From: Pictodentalium vernedei
Taxonomy: Eukaryota > Mollusca > Scaphopoda > Dentaliida > Dentaliidae
Reading direction: 5' to 3'
DNA length: 64,000 bases
NCBI GenBank assembly: GCA_031216915.1
Contig: CM062296.1
Location: 65,502,148-65,566,147, forward strand
Within the stretch, counting starts at the first letter, position 1. Each line of letters opens with the position of its first letter. The translations under genes were made by a program, and so were the position numbers. This document shows, one piece after another, positions 43,706 to 54,278 of this stretch. Under the pieces are notes generated by a model that was given only the letters and a program-made list of their open reading frames with translations, had not been told where the DNA came from and ran no database searches.

Positions 43706-44455
43706 CATGACTTTACTGTACAACTATATGCAAGCAACAGGCCATGTTTAACAGTGCTTATGAACGCAGCCATGCACATGTGTGAATATGATTTTCACGT
43801 GCACTTGCTGATATTCAGCACCCCACTGTCGATTTGTCCAATCGGTTGAAAACGAAACCACTCGGTCAATTTACCCCACCGGCAGTCAGTAGCAGTTTAA
43901 TGAATACTTTAAAATCTTGTCATGGTACGCAGATGACTAAATTGCATAATAATTTGATGCATGCCGTAACCTGGAGCGATTGACGTTAGACAGAGTGTTA
44001 ATTTACGGACGTCCAATTCCAATATATATTTCAGGGGCATCAGGGGAAATTCAGGGAGGGAGGGTCAGACCCCTGGCAAATGGCATTTACTCGCACTGGC
44101 AGACCCGCCATGACATGACGAAGCATGCAATCCTCGAGGGTAGAATGCCCGGGAAGGGGGAAGTTGAGAGGAGGTTTCCCCACCCTGAGGGATGGTGCCC
44201 CTACCTCAACCACCCAACTACCCCACTGAATCTGGAAAGCTTTCTGAATGGATTAGGGGTGTTTAACTTTACTTCTAGAATAAGTCATTGAAAAAAATGA
44301 GTGATTATCACCGAATCTTTCTGCAAAGAGAAAATAGACTCGTCCTTTCTCCTGTCCACAGTAGAACACAAGACGAAACCACCCAAAGGACCAGGATTGA
44401 AAATAGTTAACCTTTTGTTAAAAGTAAAAGTACAGTATGTGGAGAGCGGGTTGTA
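43706..44455. other. No gene recognised
   Basis: A 103-codon frame at 43980-44291 has no known motif; coding status is unsupported. Confidence 0.35.
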
Positions 44456-44664
44456 ACTAAATCACCCGTGTAGTGAAGTTATCACGCATAATATCACTTT
44501 CAAATTCCATACATATGGAAAATAAACACAATTAATGTTTCAGCCAGTGGACCTCCGATTTCAACCCGGAACTATTGGCTGGAACTTTGCTTGTCCTTGT
44601 TATGCTTTGCAACAAATTTGCAATTATTGCTTGGGTGGAATCTCCACTCTACGGGTGATTTAGT
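44456..44664. mobile_element. TIR-bounded short element, ~209 bp
   Basis: Ends ACTAAATCACCCGTGTAGTG and reverse-complement ACTAAATCACCCGTAGAGTG. The interior hairpin (GTTTCAGCCAGTGGACCTCC ... CCGGAAC.ATTGGCTGGAAC) is related to the one inside the MITE at 4628-4941, although the ends of the two elements differ. Confidence 0.65.
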
Positions 44665-45315
44665 GATAATACACTTTCCACGTACTGTGTATGATTTCGT
44701 ATGTAAAACGCATCTGCTTTAGCGTCCAGCGATGCTTGTAGTAAGAAAGCACGGAATTCCAGAATCGCTACTTTTGAGTGGGAGGGGGGAGTTCATAAAC
44801 TGCAGAATAACTCTTTGTGGGAACCAGAGTGTGAATTAGCAAACTCTCCGGCCACTGGCCAAATTGTAATTTTGTTATGAAATTTTTTATCCGCTTTTCG
44901 CGGTGTTTGTGTGCAAACTACTGTTGATGTGATCTGACGTCCATTCACTCATGAATAATAAAGATATTCTTTCGAGCTTCTGTCATAGATATTACAATCA
45001 ATATGTATTTAATCCCCATTGAAAACATTATGATATAAACACAATTGATGACACTACGCGGCGTAATCATAAAACGTCAGCTGTTGTGAGACTTCATTCA
45101 TAATGATACTGTCGGTCAAAGTAAGTCAAGGTTGAGAGAGGTTATGTGCGTTAATATCAAGAAGATTAATATTTATGGTATTTTGGATTCAATCGTCTGG
45201 AATTTTTTGATTGGTCGGGCCGTAGGAACGTGTTTTCGACCTACTTAAATATTCCATACAATTGATTCCCAACACAGAACGTAGACGATAGCCTATAATT
45301 AGACATGAGTAAGGA
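44665..45315. other. No gene recognised
   Basis: No repeat or domain noticed. Confidence 0.4.
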
Positions 45316-45321
45316 CTGGAT

Positions 45322-46112
45322 CAGGCTTGGCAATTTCAGGAGAGCGATTTTTTAGCTCTCCTTACTGCCCTCCTGAAAGAATTAAGGAGAGCGAAAAATT
45401 GCCCTCCTAAATATTTTGGTCTGGGATGATTGAGATTACATGTATTATGCTCACATTAAATTTTTGTTGTAAAGCAAAAATGTAATTTAACTTCGAAGTC
45501 ACATAACATCACGTAATTTCATTTTGAAAGTCGTTTAGTGGTAAAAGGTAATGGCTGTAACCATACCCAAACACAGTTGCAATCATTTGAAGCAAAATGG
45601 GACACAGCAATATTTTTTTTTCTGTCGGTTTCAAGTTCAACAACTGATATCACAGTTTGATGGGTAATTATTCAAGGAATATTGACACTATAATATACTA
45701 CCATTACTACTATCCTGTCACTTGAAGCACGTGCACCAGGATGTGACTGTAGATTCAAGCAGACCTGTTGTCCAAGAAAGTCATACGCCTACCACTACCA
45801 CCTTCAACCCCCCAAGGGTTGAAGGTGGTAGTGGTAGGCGTATGACTTTCTTGGACAACAGGTCTGGGTACACACACAGGTCTTGTCAAGTGTGTGTTTG
45901 GTTGTTGAGTGAGACATCTAGATGTCTAAGAGATTTCGCTTTACCTTAGTAAAGTTAATAAAATCACTGATGTAGTCTGTTGGTTTCAGTTTCAATGAGT
46001 TCGTTCAACTGGATACTTAAAATGCTGTGTAAAGCTAATTGCTCTCCTAAGATGATTGAGGAGAGCGATTTTTTGACCTCCTGCATTTTCATTTTTCAGA
46101 ATGCCAGGCCTG
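45322..46112. mobile_element. TIR element with 6 bp duplication, 791 bp
   Basis: Ends CAGGCTTGGC and reverse-complement CAGGCCTGGC, with CTGGAT on both sides (45316-45321, 46113-46118). Subterminal repeats of GGAGAGCGATTTTTT and CTCTCCT occur near both ends. A perfect hairpin with ~49 bp arms lies in the middle (about 45762-45865). hAT-like ends, but a 6 rather than 8 bp duplication, so the superfamily is open. Confidence 0.7.
45762..45865. repeat. Perfect hairpin, arms ~49 bp
   Basis: GACCTGTTGTCCAAGAAAGT ... ACCACCTTCAACCC pairs without mismatch with GGGTTGAAGGTGGT ... ACTTTCTTGGACAACAGGTC. The loop is about 5 nt (CCCAA). Confidence 0.95.
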
Positions 46113-46118
46113 CTGGAT

Positions 46119-46505
46119 TGGTTCCAGACCGTATCAGCGTAAAATTTCTTACAGAATTAGACTGTTCCCTGAGACCTTCGAATTATACATCTGGAAGTCA
46201 ATTTAGCACCCTCTGGTATTTTGTCCTGACAGTGAAGGTGCAGTCACTCATTATTATGTTTTAATGATTGCTATGTCTTGCAGTACATTTCATCTAGTGA
46301 AACCTGATGTTTCTGGCTGATAGCGTACCCCACCCCAAACACATCCCCTCGTCAACGTGAATCATACTTCACACGAAAGTGGAAAAAACACGATCATCCA
46401 CATGCAACATCTCGGTATATAACAAAAACATCTGTCACCTATTTTATCAATAAATACAGACTTGGCAAAGGAAGAGACTTTCGGGGCCATTAAAGTGGTA
46501 GATGG
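46119..46505. other. No gene recognised; possible Tc1 5' end
   Basis: A terminal inverted repeat for the transposase relic that follows could lie here but was not found. Confidence 0.35.
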
Positions 46506-47445
46506 TTGGCGTGCATGCAACATGCATGCCATTCAAATCTGTTGGAAATCAACTTGGCTACTGTCATTCTGTCAATAGCTGACTTGTCCGAAAACATCAA
46601 CAAACCGACGATGTTAAGGACCGACCAAGGCCGTGACACCGCCAAAAATACCTCTCCTCAGGAAGATCGGAGTCCGGCAAGCCTAGTTAATCGTGAACCC
46701 TTTGCTTCAATTGGGGTTTTGAAACGCCTTTGGCTCCACAAAAGGCGTTTGTGCAACAGAACTGTCCGAAACCGTCTCAAAGCACTTGGTATGAGGTCAA
46801 GAAGGGTCATCAAACGTCCAGCTCTGTCCGATCAGCATCAAAGATGACGTTCGGAGTGGTGCATGGCCCGATACATTGGAATCTCAGGACGTGCAGGAGA
46901 GTCCATTGGTCAGACATGTAGGTTCTTGCTTCACGTGACAAGTTGTCGCATGAGAGTGTGAAGGCATAGAAATACTGCTTACGTGCCCAGGAGCATCAGA
47001 CCTACTGTTCCTTACTGTGGTGGAACAGTGATGATCTGGGGATGCCTCAATCTGGGGACATTTTCAATCCGGTTGTTGTGCCTCATTTTGTCAGCCACCG
47101 GTTGGCTACTCTCCCTGTATTCATGGACGACAATGCAAGTCCTCATCGTTCGCATGCTGTGAGAGCATTCCTTCAGAGCAACGCTATTACAACACGACCT
47201 TGGCCTGCAGTAAGCCCCGATTTGAATCCCTTAGAACACACCTGGGACTTTCTTGGAGGTCATTTGCAAGCAATGGATCCGCCTCTACAAAAGTAGCCAA
47301 TGTATGGAAGCTGTGTTGCATGAAGAATAGCAGCAGTTGCCTCTGGACCGTGTCAGAAGGCACACTGGTAGCATTAGGGGGAGGGTCCAGGCTGTCATCA
47401 GGGCACGTGGTGCATACACTCGCTATTGACGTCAGACACTGCTAA
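46506..47445 (+). pseudogene. Tc1/mariner transposase relic 1 (DD34E)
   Basis: Frame 46506-46847 carries TSPQEDRSPASLVNREPFAS and KALGMRSRRVIKRPALSDQH, the DNA-binding/linker part. Frame 47042-47296 carries FMDDNASPHRSHAVRAFL and VSPDLNPLEHTWD, where the second Asp and the Glu are 34 residues apart. Between them the first catalytic DESRF block is altered (QTCRFLL in one frame) and frameshifts occur; GGTVMIWGCL remains. The N-terminal helix-turn-helix start is not clear. Dead copy. The protein would cut and paste its own element at TA sites. Confidence 0.85.
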
Positions 47446-48012
47446 AGTGTTCAAGAGATCACACGTTACCTTTTGTCAGTAATTACCGGCATTGTTTCAT
47501 TATGGACCGTTCCTGCACCATACATGTCGAAAGAACATTTTGTCTTCAAAAACATTAGTGAAAGATATTTGTAATTAGCCCCATCAAAATACTGCATATT
47601 TTCATCATTGTGTTGTATTTCATTTGTCAATAGACAATTCTTTCCGTAAAGAAACACTTTTGGCCATCTGAAAGATAGCAAGAATGTAATGACAGTTTCT
47701 ATTAACACCATTGCGAGAAGAACAGGGGTGCTTAATTAAGTTGTAGGTGTATAGCTAACCTAAGTAATGGTCGTACAAATGTGAATACCCGACTATTGCG
47801 GCCAAATCACACCCCAACCACACCCTCCCCAAACTGCGACAAGATCCACAACCGCGTAATCGTAGGGGATAGAAATTCAGGCCAGGTTATTCCTTGGACG
47901 ACATTGCTGCGGCATCCTTCATTGTAGCTCTATGTGTGGAGGTCACTACAAATATAACAGGAAGTGGTATCTAATGAAACCACATCAATAAACTGATTTT
48001 TTAATCAGATAT
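47446..48012. other. No gene recognised
   Basis: A minus frame at 47466-47711 has no domain. Nothing else noticed. Confidence 0.4.
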
Positions 48013-48154
48013 ATAGAGGATATGGAATGAGTGTTTTTCTCATATAATATTTATGAAACGAGTCTAAGAATTTTCCGTTTTGGCGAGCCGAAACGGAAAG
48101 TTCGGACGAGTTTCATAAATATTATATGAGAAAAACACTCATTTCATATTCTAT
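48013..48154. repeat. Foldback repeat, arms ~60 bp
   Basis: ATAGAGGATATGGAATGAG ... TCTCATATAATATTTATGAA pairs with TTCATAAATATTATATGAGA ... CTCATTTCATATTCTAT. A second small hairpin TCCGTTT.GGCGAGCCGAAACGGA fills the loop. Confidence 0.85.
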
Positions 48155-48206
48155 TTATCATATGACACACACACGCACACATTAGCCACTTAGTAGGACT
48201 TTTTAA

Positions 48207-48408
48207 CCCATCACCTAACTTGAGTTGCAGACGGCACTTGGAAAAAACATCCTCGTATAACTAAAACTTTTCATTTTTTGCATAGGTTATGACCCCTCAT
48301 TGGATCGAGCTCGTCGGGTTCGTTCCAATGAGGGGGCATAAGCTATGTTTTGGAAGCAAAAAGTGAAAATATAAAAGAATGAATGACATTTTTCTTGTAG
48401 GTAAAAGA
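48207..48408. mobile_element. TTAA-flanked palindromic MITE, copy 4
   Basis: TTAA at 48203-48206 and 48409-48412. Ends CCCATCACCTAACTTGAG and ...GTAGGTAAAAGA have decayed, but the GGTTATGACCCCTCATTGGA core is kept. Confidence 0.75.
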
Positions 48409-48461
48409 TTAATACAATATAACCCACCCTAAACAGGACAGATAACGTAAATTCTCCCTAC

Positions 48462-48640
48462 TGAAATTATGCAAATGTGACCCAGTTGTATTTTGTTTAG
48501 CCAATTTATTTGTCCTGTTTTGAAATTGACCAATGAAAGCTCCCAACTCTAAATATGAAAATTATGAAAATGTGGCCAGTTGTATTTTGTTCAGCAAATC
48601 AAACTGTCTAGTTTTGAAATTGACCAATGAAATTGACGGA
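48462..48640. repeat. Two tandem copies, ~95 bp
   Basis: GCAAATGTGACCCAGTTGTATT...TTGAAATTGACCAATGAAAG-type sequence is followed by GAAAATGTGGCCAGTTGTAT...TTGAAATTGACCAATGAAAT. The contained CCAAT motifs may be incidental. Confidence 0.6.
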
Positions 48641-49764
48641 AGGCTTTATTTATCACTGATTAATATGAAAACAAAATATCATATATTTTAAAAAGAACAA
48701 AACGGACGAGCCATATGATAAAATATAATACTTTGTACAGTAAGCAGATATTACAACAAAGCGTATATAGCTATAACATTTGACTGTTTAAATGTTTACA
48801 GACATCTAGAAATGATATAACAAGACATTATGAATATAATATGAATATAAAATACGAGGCATAAGATGAAGTTATTTGACATCACTTTTGGGCGAATGCG
48901 AGTAGTACATAGTGCTGCAGGGCCGAGAGATCTCCAAAACGTTCTGTTTGATTGTAAAAAAAGTGTATCTATTCACCACAAACAACCCGATATCTATTTT
49001 TGCTAGTTCGGAATCCTTTGAAATATTCTGCTTTGATTTGTCTGTACCGTGTTCCATCTATCGCTGATCCTATTCTGAGAAACTTAGTTTTTTTCAGTTT
49101 AAGCATTGCTATCTCTAGGCTCAACCTTTGGCCTCGACCAATCAGATCGCACCTTACATCTATGATCCAACCACTGCCACATCTGTCACTATGGGTCCCA
49201 AGAATACGTCCAATCGTCAATCAAGTAGTAAATGGAGTCGGAATTGGTCTGACGACTCAAATCCAATCGGGCAAATGAGCTATCGAGCAGTGACTGGAAC
49301 GCGCGTCGCACGGATGACTTGCACCCCATCGAGGAAATGGACTATTTACGCGACCGAGTGATACCACATACAACTCTTCAGTTACATTAAGAAATTGTAT
49401 GTTGAGATGTGCTTAAATGCTGGTACGCAATGTACAACACGTGCAGCACATACATGTAGGCGCATACTGTACTATTCCAAAAACAATAGGGGATATCCAA
49501 ACTGATGTTGATATTTTCGGAAAATGGTATTGGATACGCGTGATTGGAAACATCAATATGTAACCATGTTAATTGTGGATCATTAATGTCACCGGCCCAC
49601 GAAAACTTCGTTCAGGTTTCTCGCAAGAGCGCCGTGTTAATGTCTGTGGGGTACGTTTTGAAATTTTCATTTGTACTGTTCGGGATTTTCGGAGGTCTCA
49701 TCGTTCCTTTCTTGGTATAAACTCGTTCATTAATAGTTTCTGGTCGAAACGTAACTTTTGAAGT
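48641..49764. other. No gene recognised
   Basis: Overlapping frames at 48872-49361 on both strands have no domain. The left end of the Tc1 relic that follows may lie near 49450-49560 (AT-rich, TATTCCAAAAACAATAGGGG), but no matching right TIR could be confirmed. Confidence 0.35.
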
Positions 49765-50752
49765 ATGCAAAGACTGTTATGTGGCGAACGTTTACGTGCC
49801 ATTGGCATGTTGGAAGCTGGCAACAGGCAGACTGCAGTGGCTCAAATTTTCAACGTTACTCGATCGGTGATTAGCAGGCTGTGGCCATGCTACTGTCAGA
49901 CAGGCAATGTTGATGACAGACGTCACTCAGGTCGTCCAAGGGCGACAACTGCTAATTAAGATCGTTTCATCGGAACCACAACATTACGTAACCGCCATGA
50001 AAGTGCCTCAGAAATTGGACAGCAGCTGCACCGAGCGACAGATATGCGAGTCAGTGGTCAGACTATCCGAAACAGCCTGCACAGCTGGAAGTTGTACGCT
50101 CGAGGACCTCGAATAATTTCACGATTCACTGAACGTCACATCGCAGCAAAGCGTAATTGGTGTGGAGCACGACAGCGCTGGGACAATCGTCGGTTGAGAA
50201 ATGTCATGTTTTCCGATGAATTGAGGTTTCACTACAGGCGAAACAGAGTGTGGCGGCGGCGGAACGAACGATGCCATGACGTAACCGTTAGGCAGCACGG
50301 TTTTTTTAGTGGTGGATCGGTTATGATGTGGGGAGACTTAACCTTGACAAACAGAACAGCATTGCATGGCATCCCGGACGTGCCACAGGGCAGTACAGCC
50401 GTGACAACATGTTAGCAGCGCGACGTCACGGCCGTCGATTCATTTTCCAAGATGACAATGCAAGAGCACACAGGCCCCGTGTCGCTACAAAGTTCCTCGA
50501 GGAGCAGAACATCCCCACACTGCCTTGGTCAGCACTAAGTCCAGATCTTTCACCAACCGAGCATGTCTGTGATATGCTTGGCAGACGCCTACGACAACGC
50601 CAACAGCCCCCTACTTATGTCCAGGAACTCGCCGCTGTACGCACGAGAAATGGAATAACATCTGTCAAGCTAATATTGAACGTTTGGTAAAGAGTATGCC
50701 TCGTCTGATCCGCGCTTATCTCGCGAACCGAAGAGGATTTACAAGGTATTGA
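49765..50752 (+). pseudogene. Tc1/mariner transposase relic 2 (DD34E)
   Basis: Starts MQRLLCGERLRAIGMLEAG with a helix-turn-helix (AVAQIFNVTRSVISRLW). Continues in the same frame after one TAA stop (49957-49959). VMFSDELRFHYRRNRVWRRR supplies the first catalytic Asp. A frameshift near 50330-50410 leads to FQDDNARAHRPRVATKFL and LSPDLSPTEHVCDMLGRR, with second Asp and Glu 34 residues apart. A further frameshift near 50640 joins the tail (ANIERLVKS... FTRY, stop at 50750-50752). Nearly full length, one stop and two frameshifts: recently dead. Acts on its own TIRs at TA targets. Confidence 0.9.
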
Positions 50753-50975
50753 GGTCTTGGACTGAATGTGGTAAATTTTCTGACTGACCGTTCATGTCTT
50801 TTGCAGCTCAGTACGTGGAATGTGTGCTTGTCAGACACCCAACTATCGCTGAATCATTCACCAGATGTCACAATGCAATGCCTCAACTGTTTTTTTGTAA
50901 AAAATATATATATATTTCGTCATATATCTCACTTTTATAAAATATTCTCTACTTTTTTTAATAGTATATAAAACT

Positions 50976-51127
50976 TTTACAATTGTATTTTCCCGAATTG
51001 TATTTTCTTTTTATGGAAATAACTGATTGAAATGAATCATTAGATTTCGTATGAAATGCTAATGATTCATTTGCGTCATTTATATTCACTTACAAAATAT
51101 ACAATTCGGGAAAATACAATTGTAAAA
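50976..51127. repeat. Foldback repeat, ~150 bp
   Basis: TTTTACAATTGTATTTTCCC, GAATTGTAT and ATGAATCATTAG pair with CTAATGATTCAT, ATACAATTC and GGGAAAATACAATTGTAAAA. The middle arms are less well paired. Adjacent to the right side of the Tc1 relic. Confidence 0.85.
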
Positions 51128-51139
51128 AATTATGGTATT

Positions 51140-51380
51140 GGCTCCAGGTCGTAATCCACGCGCGAGACTTGATGTCCACCCATGCGTTTACCGTGTAATA
51201 AAAATCCTCCCAGGCAAAATTTTAATTGATGAAGCACCAGGTTCTACCCGGCGCTTTCTTAATTAAAAGTTTGATTATTATTCCTATAATTAATATCTGG
51301 AATCTAATATTATTGTGTCCATTGGAAATATTGCCCATGCGTGGAAAGTGACCAGTCCGCAGCAGCCGCACTGTTATCAT
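51140..51380. repeat. MITE family D, diverged copy 2
   Basis: Shares the TAATTGATGAAGCACC / GCGC.TTCTTAATTAAA hairpin, ATTATTCCTATAATTAAT and GTGGAAAGTGACCAGTCCGC with 41784-42061. Ends are decayed. Confidence 0.65.
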
Positions 51381-51530
51381 TGAATCTCCTCCTTGATCTG
51401 AAGTTCACTCAACACAGTTTCTTAGTTTTTAGTGTCACGTCTATTCAAAGGTAAATTATGCATGTCGTTTAATAGAAAATGCCACAAATCTGCACTATTG
51501 TGTATTTGATCTCAAGCTTGGGCAAAACGC

Positions 51531-52095
51531 TAGAGCTGTAGGTTAACCGAAACCGAACCGAGGTTTTTAGTTTTTTTAAAAAACCGAAATCGAAACCGTC
51601 GACATCCCGTAATCTAAGGTTTTTCGTTTTTTATTAAATACTCTCTTGCTGCAGAAATTCACAGAATGTAGCCATTCCAGAGTAGGGAGAGTACCCAGAC
51701 ACTGCCAATGGCAGTGTCTGGGTACTCTCACTACTCTGGGAAGGCTACATTCTCTGAATTTCCGACATTTCAGTTTAGTTGTGTTTGCAGCTTTCCTCAA
51801 GTTGCGTGTAGGTGTCAGACCTCGAAAAATGGCCAAGCACAATAAAAGTTCTGTATATTTAGGTAATTATTATATTGGCCTTCCTGATTCTTCATGTATT
51901 ATAGCTTATTTCGGGCATTCGTTGAGTTTCACTCAATTTCACTACCATTCAGCTATGACTCCGGACATAAGAATGAGTTTTATTGAATTTTACTTGGCCT
52001 CATGAACAAACCGAAAACCGAACCGAACCGAGGTTTTACTCCACCTGAAAAACCAAAACCGAAACCGAACAAGAAATTTAAAACCTACAGCTCTA
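51531..52095. mobile_element. hAT-type MITE (hAT-N2), 565 bp
   Basis: Ends TAGAGCTGTAGGTT and the exact reverse complement AACCTACAGCTCTA; perfect 8 bp duplication CAAAACGC at 51523-51530 and 52096-52103. Subterminal AACCGAACC repeats occur near both ends. A strong hairpin (51653-51763) sits inside. The frame at 51646-52005 is spurious. Confidence 0.9.
51653..51763. repeat. Hairpin inside hAT-N2
   Basis: AGAAATTCACAGAATGTAGC ... GAGAGTACCCAGACACTGCC pairs with GGCAGTGTCTGGGTACTCTC ... GCTACATTCTCTGAATTTC around a 3-4 nt loop, with few mismatches. Confidence 0.9.
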
Positions 52096-52194
52096 CAAAA
52101 CGCAGGTTGTATGGTTTTGCTAGTGAAAAACAATCTACATCGTCAGTGTCGTATGTTTTTCATTCGCGAACTCGTTGTTCTTTAAGCTTATTAA

Positions 52195-52411
52195 TCTTAT
52201 TCGCAGTGGACTTGTCATATTCCACGCGTGGGCAATGATGTTCACACCTGCTTTTACCAGTTAATAAAAATCATAGTCAGCAAAATTTTAAAATTAAAGT
52301 TTTGACGATTATTCCCCCAATTTGTGTTTAATAATATTTGAATTTAATATTATTGCGTCCGTGGAAATATTGTCCACCCGTGGAAAGTGACTAGTCCATG
52401 GCCGCCGTACT
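52195..52411. repeat. MITE family D, diverged copy 3
   Basis: Shares CAGTGGACTTGTC.TA, TCCACGCGTGGGCAATGATG, GGAAATATTGTCCAC..GTGG and GAAAGTGACTAGTCCATGGC with copies at 41784 and 51140. It directly abuts the tail of the SINE that follows. Confidence 0.65.
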
Positions 52412-52940
52412 CTATTTATTTATTTATTTGATTTTAACCCTTTACCCAACGAATCGCCCGCATCCGCCCGCGTAATATGCAAATTGAGCAGTTGAAAAAA
52501 TAAAATTTTTCAAAATATTTCAACAAACCATATCATGTGACCCCCTCATTGAGCTCGTTCCAATGAGGGTGTCACATGGTATGGTTTTGTTGAAATTTTT
52601 TGACAAATTTAAAACAATGATATTTAAAATAATAAATTTTGATATCGTCTGCGTTGAGTAAAGGGTTAACTACATTTTCGACAACTCGTGTCGGAGATTT
52701 ACGGGGGTGGGGGGACCGGAGTAAGTGGAGAGAAACACGGAGCAACAGGGAGCAGACATGCCAGAGTACTCACTCCACACAGGCAGGATTAGCATTAGTT
52801 CAATGTTGAAGACAAGTGCACCATCGTAGCGCAGTACGCCTTAGTAATTGGGCAATTGGGCTTAAGAGCCCTAACGGGGATCGAACCTCATCCTTTCGGT
52901 TTAAAGTCCTGTGGCGCCCCACTGAGTCACGGCGCTCCCA
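52412..52940 (-). mobile_element. tRNA-derived SINE copy 3, carrying a MITE
   Basis: On the minus strand the head at 52940-52860 has an A-box-like GTGACTCAGTGGGG and B box GGTTCGATCCCC, then the CACTTGTCTTCAACATTG body, CGACACGAG and a TAAATAAATAAATA tail. The TTAA near its 3' end is occupied by the MITE at 52438-52665. Confidence 0.8.
52438..52665. mobile_element. TTAA-flanked palindromic MITE, copy 5, nested in SINE
   Basis: TTAA at 52434-52437 and 52666-52669; ends CCCTTTACCCAACGAATCGC and ...GCGTTGAGTAAAGGG. Palindrome centre CTCATTGAGCTCGTTCCAAT. The SINE copy at 7334-7697 has GATTTAACGACAG at the matching place, i.e. a single TTAA, so this is a clean insertion with target duplication. 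Confidence 0.9.
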
Positions 52941-53473
52941 TTTATCTGATCTGTTGTATTGCTTTGCTTTGAGAAGTAGGCCCTAAAATATACCGAGAAA
53001 CCTTACCCGCCTATCAATGCTAACATTGCAAAACCTATTTTTAAACGCCGCATGATTTAGGCACAATTACATTTTTAGGGCACATTGTTTAAAGTCGCTG
53101 TTGTGGGGGATTTAAATCGCTGCACCAAATATACATGATTTTGGCAACATTTTGGCATTTATGTGCAATAGTGGAGCGGATTAGTGCGATTTTTATGAAA
53201 ATAGTTCACTTGATGATACAAGCATGAAATTTTCACCATGTGTTCTTTAGATATAGTAGAAAAACCTGAGATAGTTGTCCACTGAAAATTAGGCCATTTT
53301 CAAGATGGCCTACATTTCTAAAAATAGATGGGCGGCCATAATGTTTTTGTCAATGAAGTTTTGTCAGGGCTTTATAGCCTGGCCGTGGTGACTTGATATT
53401 AGGCTCTACTTGAAGGAAATTTGCAACAAAGGTGTCATTTTAAAGAGAGATTTCTCCCCTGCTAAAATTCGCA

Positions 53474-53513
53474 TTGGGGTGGGGTGGGTTGGGGTGGGGG
53501 TGGGGGTGGGGGT
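53474..53513 (+). repeat. G-rich (GGGGTG)n-like tract
   Basis: Runs of GGGG separated by T, able in principle to form a G-quadruplex. Not a gene. Confidence 0.8.
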
Positions 53514-53862
53514 TTCTACAACGCATTGAAGCAAACTACCATTTTTATCGAAAATAAGAAATTCTAATTGAGTTTTCGACGTAGATTCGTCCAAATGATA
53601 CTGATGTTAACGCTCATAGCAAATTTATTCCGTATGCTAACATTTCCCAGTTACGATAGTTCTTTAATTTGATGACTGTTTAATCACAACCGGCTGAAGG
53701 CGAATAAATTTCTTAAAATTCTAACTCCTATAAATAAAATCAATTGAAGCCCGGTTAAAGTGCGGTATTAATAAGGTGTTAGTGCGTCTTTGTTTGACAC
53801 ATTGGGACGCTCGCGTTATTGCTTCGTCAATACTCAGTTTTCTCTTCACGCCGTAAATACAG

Positions 53863-54050
53863 AAATAAAGAGCGTTGGTGCCACTTCGTTTCAAACTCTG
53901 TGGAGCCCATACCAGTTTGCCTTTCTGCAACATTAGAAATCAGTTTTCTCTTTAATCGCAGGAAATAAAGAGCGTTGATGCCACTTCGTTTCAAACTCTG
54001 TGGAGTCCAGTTTGCCTTTCTGCTACGTTAATCAGTTCTCTCTTTAATCG
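53863..54050. repeat. Two tandem copies, ~100 bp
   Basis: Both copies contain AATAAAGAGCGTTG.TGCCAC, TTCGTTTCAAACTCTGTGGA and CAGTTTGCCTTTCTGC. Located just upstream of the transposase relic. Confidence 0.85.
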
Positions 54051-54278
54051 CACGCTTGTGTACCCTGTTGCTACCTAACGGTGACAACGACGCAGGGAAC
54101 GAGAGTTGTGTGTTATTTTCATTGGTGAGGTTATCCCTTTGGAAACAATAAACTAGCCATAATATTGTTTACTTACAAATCAGAGATTTCATGTATTTTG
54201 TATATTTGATGTTTTAATGGTCACGGGAAGCGCCATCTAATTTGTTTTTTTTTTTATTCTGTTCATCTATAATTCAAT

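Noticed and set aside
43980-44291. 103-codon plus-strand frame
   Set aside because: No domain; isolated; length is within chance expectation for this much sequence.
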